From contig NC_084666.1 in NCBI RefSeq assembly GCF_028389875.1, forward strand, positions 65,604,422 to 65,668,421: a DNA stretch of 64,000 nt. The letters are read 5' to 3'. The notes under the pieces were generated by a model. That model did no database searches. It was not told where the DNA came from and saw only the letters and a program-made list of their open reading frames with translations. The DNA is from Rhea pennata (Eukaryota; Chordata; Aves; Rheiformes; Rheidae). The first letter of the stretch is position 1; every line of letters starts with the position of its first letter. A program made the position numbers and the translations under genes. This document shows, piece by piece, positions 28,401-37,832 of this stretch.

Positions 28401-31400
28401 TAAGTTCTGTTTCTGCTCTTCACAAATAAATTTATGGGCTCCAGAACACACGTCATTGCAGGGGAAAAAAGAGAGGCATAAAACTCCTTGGAGATGTTTA
28501 TTCTGTAAAACGATTTAGTAGTCCAATGCATTTGTGGCCTTGTAGACCTTTCATTAAGGGCAGTACAGTGGAGAAATTGATTCAAAGAAACTGAGAAACT
28601 AAGTAAAAAATCCTGTTAATTTGTGCAGAAGCAATGCTGGTTTTCTCTGTTCCTTTATTTACCATGGAAGGTGGAGTTTAGCATGTTAGTTTGGTAATGA
28701 AAATACTAGGCATAGTCTTGAGAGCATAAATCAATCATCTTCATAAATATCTATTAGCTTTAAAAGTTTAACAAGCTTTCCAAAGAGCCTGACCTCTTAA
28801 CTTCAGATTTGCTGTAGTTTGTCTCTGTTATCTTTTATCTTTGGATGCCTTTCAACTTTTATGGCGGAAATGTTTAGAATTTAAGTAGTGAGCTCGGTCA
28901 GAGTAAAGCTTTACACATCAGCATGGTGGTGGTGATATTGCAAATTACACCTTTCACAACTACAGAATAGAATAAGCCTAGCAAAGAATACTTTGTTTTG
29001 CCTTTTGAAGTCTAGGTGAATAGAAGGCTCTCCAGGCATAGAGCCTTTTAGGCTTTGGGGCTTTTTAGAAGTCAACAGAAAAAGAAAATTTGCATACTCT
29101 GGAAACGTTGACCTAGCTGAATGTCATATGTGCTGTATATCAATGTCACATATGAACTTAATTTTCCTAGCCATACCTCAGTTGTCTTGGGAATCTGTGG
29201 AAACTGCTGGACTATAGAATCTGGAGTCTTACTGAGTGCAAGGTACCATTTTTGAAGCATGCTCACTGATATATCCTTTGCTCTTAAAACAGTTTCTTTT
29301 CAGTCGCGTTTGCTGTAAGAAGGGAGACTATCATACTATTGTTAACAAGTATGATATGGAATTGCTTGAGGAGAAGAGAAGACAAGATCAGCTACAGACT
29401 CAAATTCAATGTCTTAAGTCTTGTTTGAACCAGAGAGAAATACCTTCTCAAGACTCGAACATCTATGAATTGCCACAGAATTTGCACTTGAATGCAGAGG
29501 TAGTGTTTGTAACAAATTCCTTTCCAATCCTTTCCATTCCAAAACAAATGCTTTTATTTGTTCAAACCTCACTTAGAAAAAAAAATCACCAAATTCATAT
29601 CTTTATTTGTGCTACTAACTCAATAGAAGTGAAGGCTATAGTTTTTTTAAAGTGACTCAAAGTGAAATTATTATTATAAAATAATGAGACTGATATTTTA
29701 CTTGCTGTGTGAAATACTACCTGATATTAAAATGAGTTTTAATGTATGAAGTAATGTTACACTAACATACTTCCCACTGTTTGCGCCCCCTGCTGCATGC
29801 CCACAGCCACCCAATCCTGCTGCTAGGAATATAGATTGTCTTTTCATTTTCCAAGTAGGATGTAATTTAAATATAGTGAACTTTCTTGTCGCTTAGCAAA
29901 TAAAGAGTAACTAGAGGCTAAAAGAGACTTCCTGTAAATCTTAATAGCTAAGTGGCCAAAATGTATTTTTAGATGTCTTCTATTTACCAAAGCAGTTTAA
30001 ATTGACATCTTGCTTCATTTTCAAACTGCTGTTTCTTGTGTGTGTGTGTGTGTTTTTTTTTTTTTATGAAGAACATTCTGAAAGATGTATCAGAAATGGA
30101 AAGCGAACTTCTCAGCATAGAGGCAGAGTTAAAGCATGAAGAAAGTACTAGAAAAGAAACAATGCGGTTCTGGGAAGCTTGTTCAGGAACTCACTGTGAT
30201 GCAGAAGAACTTAAAGATGGGTTAAAAAAAGACAATGAAAGGCTTCTACAAGTCATTAATTTCTGGACTCCTAAAGTAAAGGTAAAAACTTAATTTCTTT
30301 CATCAGAAAATGTAGTTTGTGTAAACTGTCTAAATATCTCCACTATCTTTTTAATAAAACAAATAAAAATCTCAAAGGATCTTTAAATGTATTCTTCAAG
30401 TATTATCAGCACTTAATATCTTTTGTGCTTAGCTCTAAAAGGTAGAAATAATTAGAAAGTTCTAAAGACTTTTTTCTTCTTTCTCCTCGTGCATGCAGAC
30501 TTGGAAATTTGCTTTTGAAAGGCTTTCTGGGAAACAGCTGATGGCCTGCTTTGTGTGCGCGGTGTGGGTTTCCCTTCTCTTCTCCCCCACCCCCTTTAAT
30601 AGAATGAATCCTGAAAACTGTTGGAAATCATTATATAGTTTTGCTTAGAGAACTTTGCAGCCTGATGCAATCACTTCTACTTAAGGTTTTATGCCCACAA
30701 GATTGTCTGTTCCCTTCAAGCCAACTTCAAGATGATTAAAATAGTTTCTATAAAACCTAATTGTGCTCTATATTCTTGCCCCTCTTCTACTTTCAAAAGA
30801 TAAGTTTTCTAGAGGTGGTTCTGTCTTCATTACCTTTTTTCTTTCCCTCTTCTTGCTGCTCATCACTTTTTCCCTGGGGAGGGAAAAAAGATTAGGAAGC
30901 TTGGTTATAAAGTGCATTATAATAATTTAATTTCATATACCTTTAAAACTATCAAATGCTGCTGAAGAACAGGTTATGGGAGGGAATCCAGTACCCACTG
31001 GTTGGTTGTTGGGAACAGTCTTCCGAATTCCCAGTATAAACTTGGTCCTGGTCTGTTCGTAGTTCTTGTACTTATATTGGCCTGAAGCTTGAGGAACTCA
31101 TCTCCCTCCTTCCATGTTCTGCTTCAGTGTGGTCCAACCAAGTTCACCCATTTAAAAAAAAAAAAAAAAAAAGAGAGAGAGAGAAAGAAAAGCACAACCT
31201 TTTTCGTAAGAGTAATAGCCAGCTTTGGCTTTGGAGTTCCCCAGTGTTGACACTCTTTTCAGAAGAATGCCTTGATGCATGTATTTTTATAGTTTGAAGG
31301 CTTTAAACAGAGAAAAATCCACCAAACTTCACACTTGTGAAATGGCAGAATTATAGTGGATTCTTTTTCTTTATCTGACATGTTGGGCATATGGGCTATT

Positions 31401-34400
31401 AGAATAGTACTATGTATATCACTTTTCAAATAGTTTTGTTTATTGTGATCAATTAATATATTCTAGTAAATTCTCCAAATTAGTTTTTCCTATGCTACTC
31501 ACATTCAGAAAGTCTCTCTTGCATAGTTCCTTTATTTCTCTAATCTTGCTAATCCTTCTGCATTAAGTCAAGTAACAAGTTTGATGTCTGTTTCCTGCCT
31601 GTCTTCTCTCTTGACTCTTTCCCCTCCACTTTGGAAATAAAACCTAGATTTCACTTTATTCTGGTGATTCTATTTCTGGTAATAAGCACTTTCAATTGTG
31701 ACACAAACAGAGTTGCTTCATTTCTTTACTTGTCTTGTTCCTAGCTGGTACAAAAATGATTTCATAGTTACTAAGTGGCATTACTTAATTTCAGGTACTC
31801 CTTCAGCTTTCTTCAGAACTGGATGCCAAAACTGCTGATTATTGTAGAAGAGCTGATGCTGAACAGAAACTAAGAAAAGAGAAAACTGAGGAGTTGCTTC
31901 AGGAGCTGAACAATATTAAAGAACAACTGGCACCTGGTGCCTCTGCCAGTCTTGCGTTAGAAGAAGAAAACTATAGACTTCATAACAAATTGGAGGCTGC
32001 AGAACAAGATAAAAAGGTGCAAAATTTGTTTCAAAAAAACCCAACTCTTTTGATGCTTGACTTCAAGTTAAGGGTGCTTCAAAGTGAGAAGAAAATTAGG
32101 TTTGATAACTGTAAATCTGTGCCACATAACACTCTGGCCCAAGGTGCACTTAAGTTCTTGTAGCTGCTACTTGTACTCAAAGTAGAATTTTAAGCTGTGT
32201 TTAAGTAACTCACCTAACAGGCAATTGACTGTGTTCTATTTACAGGCAGATGTCAGTCTAGAAACCCACGTAAAATGGGGAAATTCTGAAGTATTGATTC
32301 TAATATAATATTGTGATAGTGGTGATACTTTCTTTGAATATATGGTATTCATTATGTCAGACTAGAGTAGGATTTTTTTTCTTCTCCCCCTTTCTGCTTT
32401 CCAAATCTAGGAATCTGATATCCTCTGTTAAGGAGAAGAGTGAGGGGATTAGGAGTAACTAGATTAGAACTCAAGCTGGCAACTGGATACTATAAACTTT
32501 TCCCTGTATCATTTTCTTAAATGTCACAGTTAACCTTGCTCAAAGCAGTTTATTTTTAAATAAATGAAATTCCGTGTTCCAGAGTACTAACAGATGTCAC
32601 AAAGTCAGATGGACATTTGTGTGTATGGCAAGTCTTGATTTTTAAAATTAAGATACCCTATGCTGTTACGCTGATATAACTCTTGGCATAACTTTTCATA
32701 ACTGGTTAATATTTCTCAAAAGGCTATGGAATTAAAAATCCAAAAGCTGGAAAATGTAATAAATGAAGTAGGAAAAAACGTCCAAGAGAAGGATGACAGG
32801 ATACACAAGTTACAAGAACAGATAAGAATGAAAACAGCTGCAAGTGAGCTCACTCAACTTCAGGCCACACTAAATGAGACAGAGAAGTGCCTCAGAAGTG
32901 CCTTAACAGAGAAGCAGAGTCTCCAGGTATGAGCAAAATACTTTACTCCTCACATTCTCCATTGATAAGTCCAGGAGGGAGCATACATGAGGAAAAAGGC
33001 TGTGAAAGAAACGTAACACTTGAAAGTCAATTTATTGAGCTGTACAGTGTTCTTGGAGTAATGTACTTGCCTCTCCTAGTAGAATTTCACAGCCTCTTGG
33101 ACAAAATCTGGAGCCTGCATTAACACGTTAGAAACTAAAGCTACAACTTCTACAAAATGATGCATTTCTAAAACATTCTAAGAAGGAAATACTTTAAATT
33201 TTGAAATTAAAGCATAGCTTTTTTCTTGACTTAATCTATTTGCGTGTTAGTTCAGAATTACCAGACTTACATCTGCAAGCAAGTCAAAACAAATTGCTTA
33301 AAATAGAGTTGCAAGCAAAATACCAAGAGTCCAAACGTCAGTGTCATTGCATTGCCAACTGATGTTATGGTGCTACCTGGTAATGAAACTGTGTTCTTTC
33401 TGCTTCTAATCTCGTACAGCAGAACCTAATAGGTCGTAATAATGGTACAAACCAAGCAGCTTTTAAATTCATTACTAATAAGTATCAATCCTTTCTTCAT
33501 ATTCTTCTATTTAGGCAAAATTAGATAAAGGTTCAGAGTTGTACAAAGAAGAAATTGATAACCTCAAAACGCAGTTGGTAAACTATGAAATGGAAAGAAT
33601 GAAACAATCCAACTCTTTTGATAAGAAGTAAGTTCAAGCTTTACTTTGTTACACTTTAACTGCTTAGTTCTATGTTGTGGAAAAAATTGGAAGCTAACTT
33701 CAGTTTTAGATATCCTCATTATTCTAGCAGAATTCTGAAGAAAGACTAAAAACTGTACGTCTGAGTCAGATTGACTGCCAAAATCCTTCCTCATACAGCC
33801 ACAAATAAATTCCAACCAATGCATGCTCAACTATAAGCCAAATAACTGTTCTGAGTGAAGGAAGTGAGGGGAAAGCAGTTAATAAGAGCGCTCTGCATCC
33901 CTCCCCTCCAGTGAACTGCACAGAGGATAATTTTAGTCCAGTATTTTTTCTGTGTTTCACCTAAAATCTAACTGATAACCAGATGAGATGTTTCTTTTTA
34001 CTTAAGTAACTTGGATTTGTTCCTGTTTGACAGCTCATTTGAAAATCAAACTAGCTCTCTGGCAACTTTAACTATTAAGCTGTACAAAATAGTGTTTTCT
34101 TTTCTCCCCTTCTCCCTTTCCCTGATATAGACTTGCTAATTATAAAGCTCTTGCGGAACACCAAGAAGAACAATTGAGAAAACTAAAAGAAGAACTTAGA
34201 AGAGCACAACAAGAGCAAGATGTTACAGGTAAATTCAAGATAGATATAAGGGATTCATGCTATACATTCAATTTTAAGGTTACATGGCTGAAGTTCAGAT
34301 CAAGATGCAGGCTTCTTACCTCATGTTGGTATGAGGAGGATTGAATGCTTTGGATGGTGAGATAGAAGATGAAATGATAGCTGCTTACACACTGTTAGAT

Positions 34401-36721
34401 TGATACTGTTAGAATTGCTGCAGTTTGTAAAGGTGTTTTGTTTTTGCTTGTTTAGTCTAAGAGCCCTGAAAGGTTTTGTGGCTTATGTTGTCATTTCTTC
34501 CTTGATTAATTTCACATATAAATAGCTAGTTCTATCCATAATCATGATATTAACTATTTTGACTCTAAATGGCCTTGCCTTTTAAGCTTCTGAATATCTC
34601 CCTGACAGTGTGACTATTAGTGTGCATGTGTATAATAGTGTATAATATATACTAGTAGTATTGTATACATTATAGAAAATAGTATATACTAGCAGTTGCA
34701 ATGGCACTTTTAATCCATTCAGGTTTTACTTACAAGATTATAAGAAGGAATTTTGTATAGGCATGACTAAGATTATATTGATTTGGTTTTAAGTGCTGTC
34801 CAAATAACATGTGTTTGTATAAACTATTTTCTAGTGGTCTTAGAAAAAGAAGCTCCTCGGCAATCACAAATACCCCTTACTTGTGGTGGTGGCAGTGGGA
34901 TTGTGCAAAGCACACAAATGCTTGTTTTAAAATCTGAACAAGCTAAACTACAGAAAGAAAACTTGCAGCTGAAGAAACAAAATGACCTTCTGCTAAGGTA
35001 AGTGTAAAGCTGATCAACATCATGTCAAATACTTTGGTGCTATTTAGCTATGCTTACCATAACTGTTTCTTTATAGGAAATCTATAGAGGTGAGCAACTA
35101 ATTTAAATCTAAAAGCAAGACCTAAAAGAATCCAGTGAATCTAATCTTTAAAGTTTGTGAATTGTTGCCCGTATTTATAAATCTGTCTGTGAGCTTTAAG
35201 CTGCTTTTATAACAGCTTTTTGAAAAGAGTTTATTGAAAGCGAGAAAACATACTTTGTTTAAAAGTTATGATAAAATTGTGGCATGGATATTTAGCTGTT
35301 AAATAGAAAAACAAAACAAACACAAAACCTATTATATCTCCTAGATAACTGATATTGATAAGCTAGGAGGCTTGCATTGCCATGCATGTCATATGTCATC
35401 TGAAGGTACGAGATCTGTCTTGTCTGGGTTTTTTCTTTATCTAAAGAAATTAGTTTAGATTTTTCTCCTCATTATATGTTCTTCCTTTTCCTGTTCAGTA
35501 ATGAGCTTCAGCTGAAAGAAGAACTTAGAAAATGGAAAGAAAGAGCACTAAAACTGAAAGAACGATCCTCAAGGGAAATTACTCGAGAGACAGTACCGAG
35601 GTCTCCAAGGAAAACAGTGCCATACTCTCTTAAAGAGCAAATGCCTTCTCCTTCTAAGGAATCCATTTCTCAGGAAACTGTGACTCAGGACACAAAGTCT
35701 CTACCACTGACTTGTCCAACAAATTTTTTTGATAATTCCAACTTAGGTACACTAACAGGTACATAACACAGTATTGTACTCTTAAGATTAGTAGAGAGAA
35801 AATATAAAGGATGGTCTGTGAAGGAGAGTAGGTGACCTGTACTTTCTGTATTCAAACCTGAAACTTGCATAGTGAAACAGCCATGAGAGTTATACAAACA
35901 TGCACTACGAATCCTAAATACTTAAACTGATCTTCAGGGGCTGAATGTCCAGACTTTTTCTCTGTTTTGCCACGGTGGAAATTTTGATAATTGCTTTAAA
36001 AGGTGAATAAGCAGGATGTCCTATTACTGGATAGATAATCTGGAATATTTTTCTGCTTATCTTTCTTTAAGCACAGACTTCTGGCAGAATTGATTCTCAT
36101 AGACCACTTTGTCATTTATGCAGTGTTAATGGCTAGTTAACTGATCTCTAAACTTCTTTATCAAGATCTTGGTCTTTGATGTTGAATCTGTCAATCTGCT
36201 TTCTTCCAGCTGCAATAACAGTAGTCTTGATATTTTCCTCTCCTTCAGCCCTAGTAACATCTGGGAGAAGTCTTCTAGTGCTAGTCCATGCTAGCATATG
36301 GACTATGCTAGTCCATGCTAGCATATTAAAAGTACTGCTTTCATTGTTATGCTTTATTTTAAAGACTTAGACCTGAACAGCTATGCTGAAGACTTCATCA
36401 GTTTGAGATATTAATGACAGACTGCCAGAAAGAATATAAGATTCAACTTGTTGCTGTTTCTTGTTATGACCAAGCAATAGTACAGGCTTTTCTCAGAGTA
36501 TCATGTTTCCAAGTCCTTGAGATCAGAGGCAAGCTTTGATAGCTGACATCTAAAACACTAGTCAGGATTAAATTGCTGTATTCCTACTGTTTGTGTTACT
36601 TAATGTTCTTGTTTTCTGTATAGATACACGACCTGCAGGAGTAGAGCCTACAGAGGAATACCTTAAGCATTGGTTTGGAACTTCAGAAAGAGATAAAGCC
36701 CCAGATTGTACCACCCAATAA
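955..36721 (+). CDS. CENPE: Centromere-associated protein E (kinesin-7), 5'-partial, 42 exons
   Basis: Plus-end-directed kinesin that tethers kinetochores to microtubules and moves chromosomes to the metaphase plate. Exons I place, all with AG acceptors: 955-1044, 1123-1241, 2785-2904, 3846-3927, 4121-4188, 4267-4338, 5896-5947, 6863-6950, 7158-7284, 7986-8105, 9497-9655, 9944-10088, 11127-11224, 11518-11574, 11656-11823, 13796-13870, 14138-14260, 14676-14810, 15449-15626, 16055-16209, 16757-17071, 17910-18221, 18402-18560, 19509-19721, 20469-20741, 20851-21009, 22077-22298, 23420-23578, 23755-23976, 24924-25061, 25634-25834, 25920-26066, 27927-28139, 29293-29499, 30072-30281, 31795-32016, 32723-32926, 33515-33627, 34131-34228, 34835-34997, 35499-35758, 36624-36721. 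After the two bases completing a split Asp codon they sum to 2,178 codons plus TAA, with phases consistent throughout. The first roughly 50 residues lie upstream of the window. Human CENP-E is about 2,700 residues, so this rod is shorter. Individual splice sites were read by eye. Confidence 0.95.
4652..4690. repeat. T39 homopolymer
   Basis: Uninterrupted T run in a CENPE intron; could be the antisense poly(A) of an otherwise unrecognisable retroposon. Confidence 0.9.
9383..9403. repeat. GT dinucleotide microsatellite
   Basis: CACAC followed by about eight GT units, just upstream of the acceptor of the 9497-9655 exon. Confidence 0.8.
9497..17071 (+). CDS. CENPE: CENP-E neck-proximal region and first coiled coils
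   Basis: Eleven exons follow the motor. The 9497-9655 exon continues the neck helix ([14 protein letters not shown], nearly as in human). The 9944-10088 exon carries the basic RRRRVTW patch. The 11127-11224 exon is acidic and non-helical, ending [14 protein letters not shown], which parallels the human LSEIEWNPA segment. From 11656 onwards the sequence is rich in Glu, Lys, Leu and Gln with heptad spacing, typical of a parallel two-stranded coiled coil. The human order of short conserved blocks is kept: MDEFEALE, then ISNLKNLV-like, then TLFDAETVALDAK-like, then KLTSLIDGKVPK-like. Confidence 0.92.
9959..9970 (+). other. CENPE: Conserved RVTW motif: Aurora phosphosite and PP1 docking site of CENP-E
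   Basis: Within the exon at 9944-10088 the protein reads [15 protein letters not shown]. The human counterpart AKRKRRVTW contains Thr422. Published work shows that Aurora kinases phosphorylate this Thr and that the same RVxF-type motif docks protein phosphatase 1. The basic residues before it, the Thr and the Trp are all kept here. Function in this species is inferred from conservation. Confidence 0.8.
10107..10136. repeat. A15-G10 polypurine tract
   Basis: Fifteen A followed by ten G, one C and four more G, starting about 18 bases after a CENPE 5' splice site (10089). All-purine tracts of this kind can form triplex or quadruplex structures. Confidence 0.85.
11824..13795 (+). other. CENPE intron of about 2 kb without recognisable content
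   Basis: AT-rich intron sequence. It contains a short CACCACCACCACC run near 12339 and a local duplication of TACTTCCTAAT near 13555-13580. No exon or transposon was identified. Confidence 0.55.
15295..15319. repeat. T25 homopolymer
   Basis: Uninterrupted T run in the CENPE intron before the 15449 exon. Confidence 0.9.
17910..18560 (+). repeat. CENPE rod exon cassette A-B, copy 1
   Basis: Exon A (312 nt) contains [11 protein letters not shown] and ends [13 protein letters not shown]. Exon B (159 nt, 53 residues) contains [20 protein letters not shown]. The same order and landmarks recur at 20469-21009. Confidence 0.8.
17910..26066 (+). CDS. CENPE: CENP-E coiled-coil rod made of repeated exon cassettes
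   Basis: Eleven exons (17910-26066), every one starting and ending in phase 0, encode the flexible rod between motor and kinetochore-binding tail. Exon lengths are 312, 159, 213, 273, 159, 222, 159, 222, 138, 201 and 147 nt. The two-exon unit 17910-18221 plus 18402-18560 resembles 20469-20741 plus 20851-21009. The exons 22077-22298, 23755-23976 and 25634-25834 resemble one another, as do 23420-23578 and 24924-25061. All are Glu/Lys/Gln/Leu-rich helices with recurring blocks such as SLKQ..., ISEKESQ and ERDQL. Human CENP-E carries more copies of such repeats, which fits the shorter total length here. Because all exons are in phase 0, losing or gaining one keeps the reading frame. Confidence 0.9.
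20469..21009 (+). repeat. CENPE rod exon cassette A-B, copy 2
   Basis: Exon A' (273 nt) contains [12 protein letters not shown] and ends [13 protein letters not shown]. Exon B' (159 nt, exactly the length of the first B) contains [20 protein letters not shown]. The intron between A' and B' is only 109 nt. Copy 2 is clearly related to copy 1 in both exons. Confidence 0.8.
21764..21985 (+). mobile_element. Composite retroposon: tRNA-Phe(GAA)-like head fused to a CR1 3' tail
   Basis: Positions 21764-21835 fold as a tRNA cloverleaf. The 7-bp acceptor stem pairs GCTGAAG with TTTCAGC (one G-T wobble). A box A match TAGCTCAACTGG follows. The anticodon stem TTAGA/TCTAA encloses loop CTGAAGA with anticodon GAA at 21797-21799, and a box B-like GGTTCAGGCC lies downstream. 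It closely resembles vertebrate tRNA-Phe with CpG decay. It is followed by typical CR1 3' UTR sequence (TCTCTGGAGATATTCAAAGC, then GTTGGACTAGATGATCTGCA, then GGTCCCTTCCAACCT), ending ATTCTGTGAT as CR1 elements do. The arrangement is that of a tRNA-headed SINE mobilised by CR1 machinery. It lies in a CENPE intron, in sense. Confidence 0.85.
22299..23419 (+). other. CENPE intron of about 1.1 kb without recognisable content
   Basis: No exon, RNA gene or known repeat was identified. A short G-rich run (GAGGGGGGGG-like) lies near 23155-23165. Confidence 0.5.
23579..23580 (+). other. Non-canonical GC 5' splice site of a CENPE intron
   Basis: The exon 23420-23578 ends AAG followed by GCAAGT, which is the strict consensus for GC-AG introns. 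The intron ends TTTAG at 23754 and the next exon reads on in phase 0. A GT donor at 23583 would shift the frame and hit a stop. A GT donor at 23588 (ACA followed by GTAAAA) would stay in frame and add three residues, but it is a weak match. The 159-nt length shared with other rod exons favours the GC site. Confidence 0.65.
25429..25465. repeat. T37 homopolymer
   Basis: Uninterrupted T run in the CENPE intron before the 25634 exon. Confidence 0.9.
26067..27926 (+). other. CENPE intron of about 1.9 kb
   Basis: No coding exon or transposon was recognised. A mixed CT/GT/AT microsatellite occupies 27821-27878 shortly before the acceptor of the kinetochore-domain exon at 27927. Confidence 0.55.
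27821..27878. repeat. Compound TC/TG/TA microsatellite
   Basis: About seven TC units, then TG and TA repeats. It lies within 50 bases of the 3' splice site at 27926. Confidence 0.85.
27927..33627 (+). CDS. CENPE: CENP-E kinetochore-targeting region
   Basis: Six exons (27927-28139, 29293-29499, 30072-30281, 31795-32016, 32723-32926, 33515-33627) align in order with the human segment from about residue 2100 to 2550, which includes the mapped kinetochore-binding domain. Landmarks are [19 protein letters not shown] (human YECLNRLSLDLEKEIEFQK), [10 protein letters not shown] (NKFEMDFIDE), [17 protein letters not shown] (EILKDFSESEFPSIK) and [15 protein letters not shown] (IQKENDRICQVNNFF). Helix-breaking residues are more frequent than in the rod. 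The 29293 exon start depends on the choice between two nearby AG sites; the upstream one keeps the frame. Confidence 0.9.
28140..29292 (+). other. CENPE intron with two competing 3' splice sites at its end
   Basis: The frame-keeping AG is at 29291-29292, after TCTTAAAAC, a poor pyrimidine tract. A second AG preceded by TTTCTTTTC lies 11 bases downstream at 29302-29303 but shifts the frame. Nothing else was recognised in the intron. Confidence 0.6.
30037..30065. repeat. TG repeat followed by T tract at a CENPE acceptor
   Basis: Eight or so TG units then T13, immediately followed by ATGAAG and the exon at 30072. Repeat length here forms part of the polypyrimidine tract of the 3' splice site. 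Confidence 0.8.
30282..31794 (+). other. CENPE intron of about 1.5 kb
   Basis: No exon or recognised transposon. An A19 run followed by GA repeats lies at 31154-31185. Confidence 0.55.
31154..31185. repeat. A19 run with GA repeat
   Basis: Poly(A) followed by about six GA units, which could be the remnant of a retroposon tail; no body is recognisable. Confidence 0.8.
34131..36721 (+). CDS. CENPE: CENP-E C-terminal tail with [12 protein letters not shown] block and CaaX end
   Basis: Exons 34131-34228, 34835-34997, 35499-35758 and 36624-36721. The block [12 protein letters not shown] in the 34835 exon matches the human tail essentially residue for residue. The following exon is rich in basic residues with SP/TP-like sites (PRSPRK, PSPSK), consistent with the mitotically phosphorylated, microtubule-binding tail of the human protein. 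FFDNSNLG matches human YFDNSSLG. The last exon is poorly conserved until the final residues CTTQ, which match the human farnesylation box CKTQ. Confidence 0.92.
36280..36326. repeat. Direct repeat of a self-complementary 20-mer
   Basis: The 20-mer GCTAGTCCATGCTAGCATAT occurs at 36280-36299 and 36307-36326, separated by GGACTAT. The copies and spacer also form inverted pairs (TAGTCCAT with ATGGACTA around GCTAGCAT), so hairpins or a cruciform are possible. It lies in the last CENPE intron. Confidence 0.9.
36707..36718 (+). other. CENPE: Farnesylation (CaaX) box CTTQ of CENP-E
   Basis: The last four codons before TAA read Cys-Thr-Thr-Gln. Human CENP-E ends CKTQ and is farnesylated. A terminal Gln is the typical farnesyl-transferase specificity residue. 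Lipidation is inferred, not seen. Confidence 0.8.
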
Positions 36722-37625
36722 AGGTGTTTTCTGTAAGCTGTCTCTACAGTGGCTATACAGCCAGAATCTGCATACACAGAAGACAATTGCTTCATGTTAA
36801 AAGCCATCATCCTCTTCTACAAATTGTAGAAAGAACTCTGGTAGCATGTAAATTCGTTGCTTTTTTTGGAGCTGCTGTTTCCCATGGCTGGAAAAGCTGA
36901 AATGGAAGCACATAAATGGAAAAGCAGTAATGCTGCCTGCAACCTGCTGACACTGTGGTGGTTCTACCTTGGTCATTTTTTTGGATGGCAAAGCTAGCAA
37001 AGCCTATGTACTAAACAGAAGATGGAAACGGAGATGATCCAAAATCTACTGTGAAACTTACAATCAATCTTACACTTCTCATTCTGTCATTCATAAAATA
37101 GGCCTTCTCTGGACTGTTGACTTTTGTATCTGAATGATATTGAAGTGGAAAGAATTGTTCTCATTAGTTTTTATTCCTCAGGATCTGTTTTTCTATCATG
37201 TTTTCATAAGACCATAGGAGTGGTGTTTTCACCAAAATTTTTAACCTTTATATTGGGACACTGTAACTGAAATTATTTTTCTGTTTATAGGGCACATAAT
37301 CAAGGCTTCATCTTTATTTCTTTACGATACTTCCATAGTTCTGTCAGTTATGGTGCCAAGAATAACTCTGTATTTCGCGTTATCTTTAAATGTACTTACA
37401 GTTCCTGTGCAGAGTTGGACATCTGAATTTTTTAACAATAAGTCACGGAGCTAACTGTTGACAGCTTCTCTATTCACTAGAGGAGCGAAAGCAGACTGGA
37501 TGACTTGGGCTGCAAGAAAGAATTAATATTTTACGATGCTACTTATCTGCATTGTGAGACCTATTTCATTTTGTATTTTCTGTGTATAAGATTTCTTTGA
37601 TAATAAACTTGAATGTGTTAAGTAT
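36722..37625 (+). other. CENPE 3' UTR and poly(A) signal
   Basis: About 0.9 kb after the stop with no coding sequence I recognise. A canonical AATAAA at 37602-37607 followed by a GT/T-rich stretch is the likely cleavage signal. A second AATAAA at 36717-36722 overlaps the stop codon itself. Confidence 0.65.
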
Positions 37626-37784
37626 TTAAAAATATTTTTGCTGGTCACTTCAATTTTTTGGAGTCAGGATGTTGATTAATAATCTTAATTTCATCCCTTC
37701 AATCGTAATTACAATGCTTCTTGTCAGTCTTCTCTGTAGCTGTTCCACAATAATCCCTTTCTGCAATGCTAGCTTTTGATTGAA

Positions 37785-37832
37785 ATATATATATATATAT
37801 ATATACACATATATATATATATATATATATAT
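37785..37832. repeat. AT dinucleotide microsatellite
   Basis: About 24 AT units with one ACAC interruption, 160 bases downstream of the presumed CENPE cleavage site. Confidence 0.9.
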
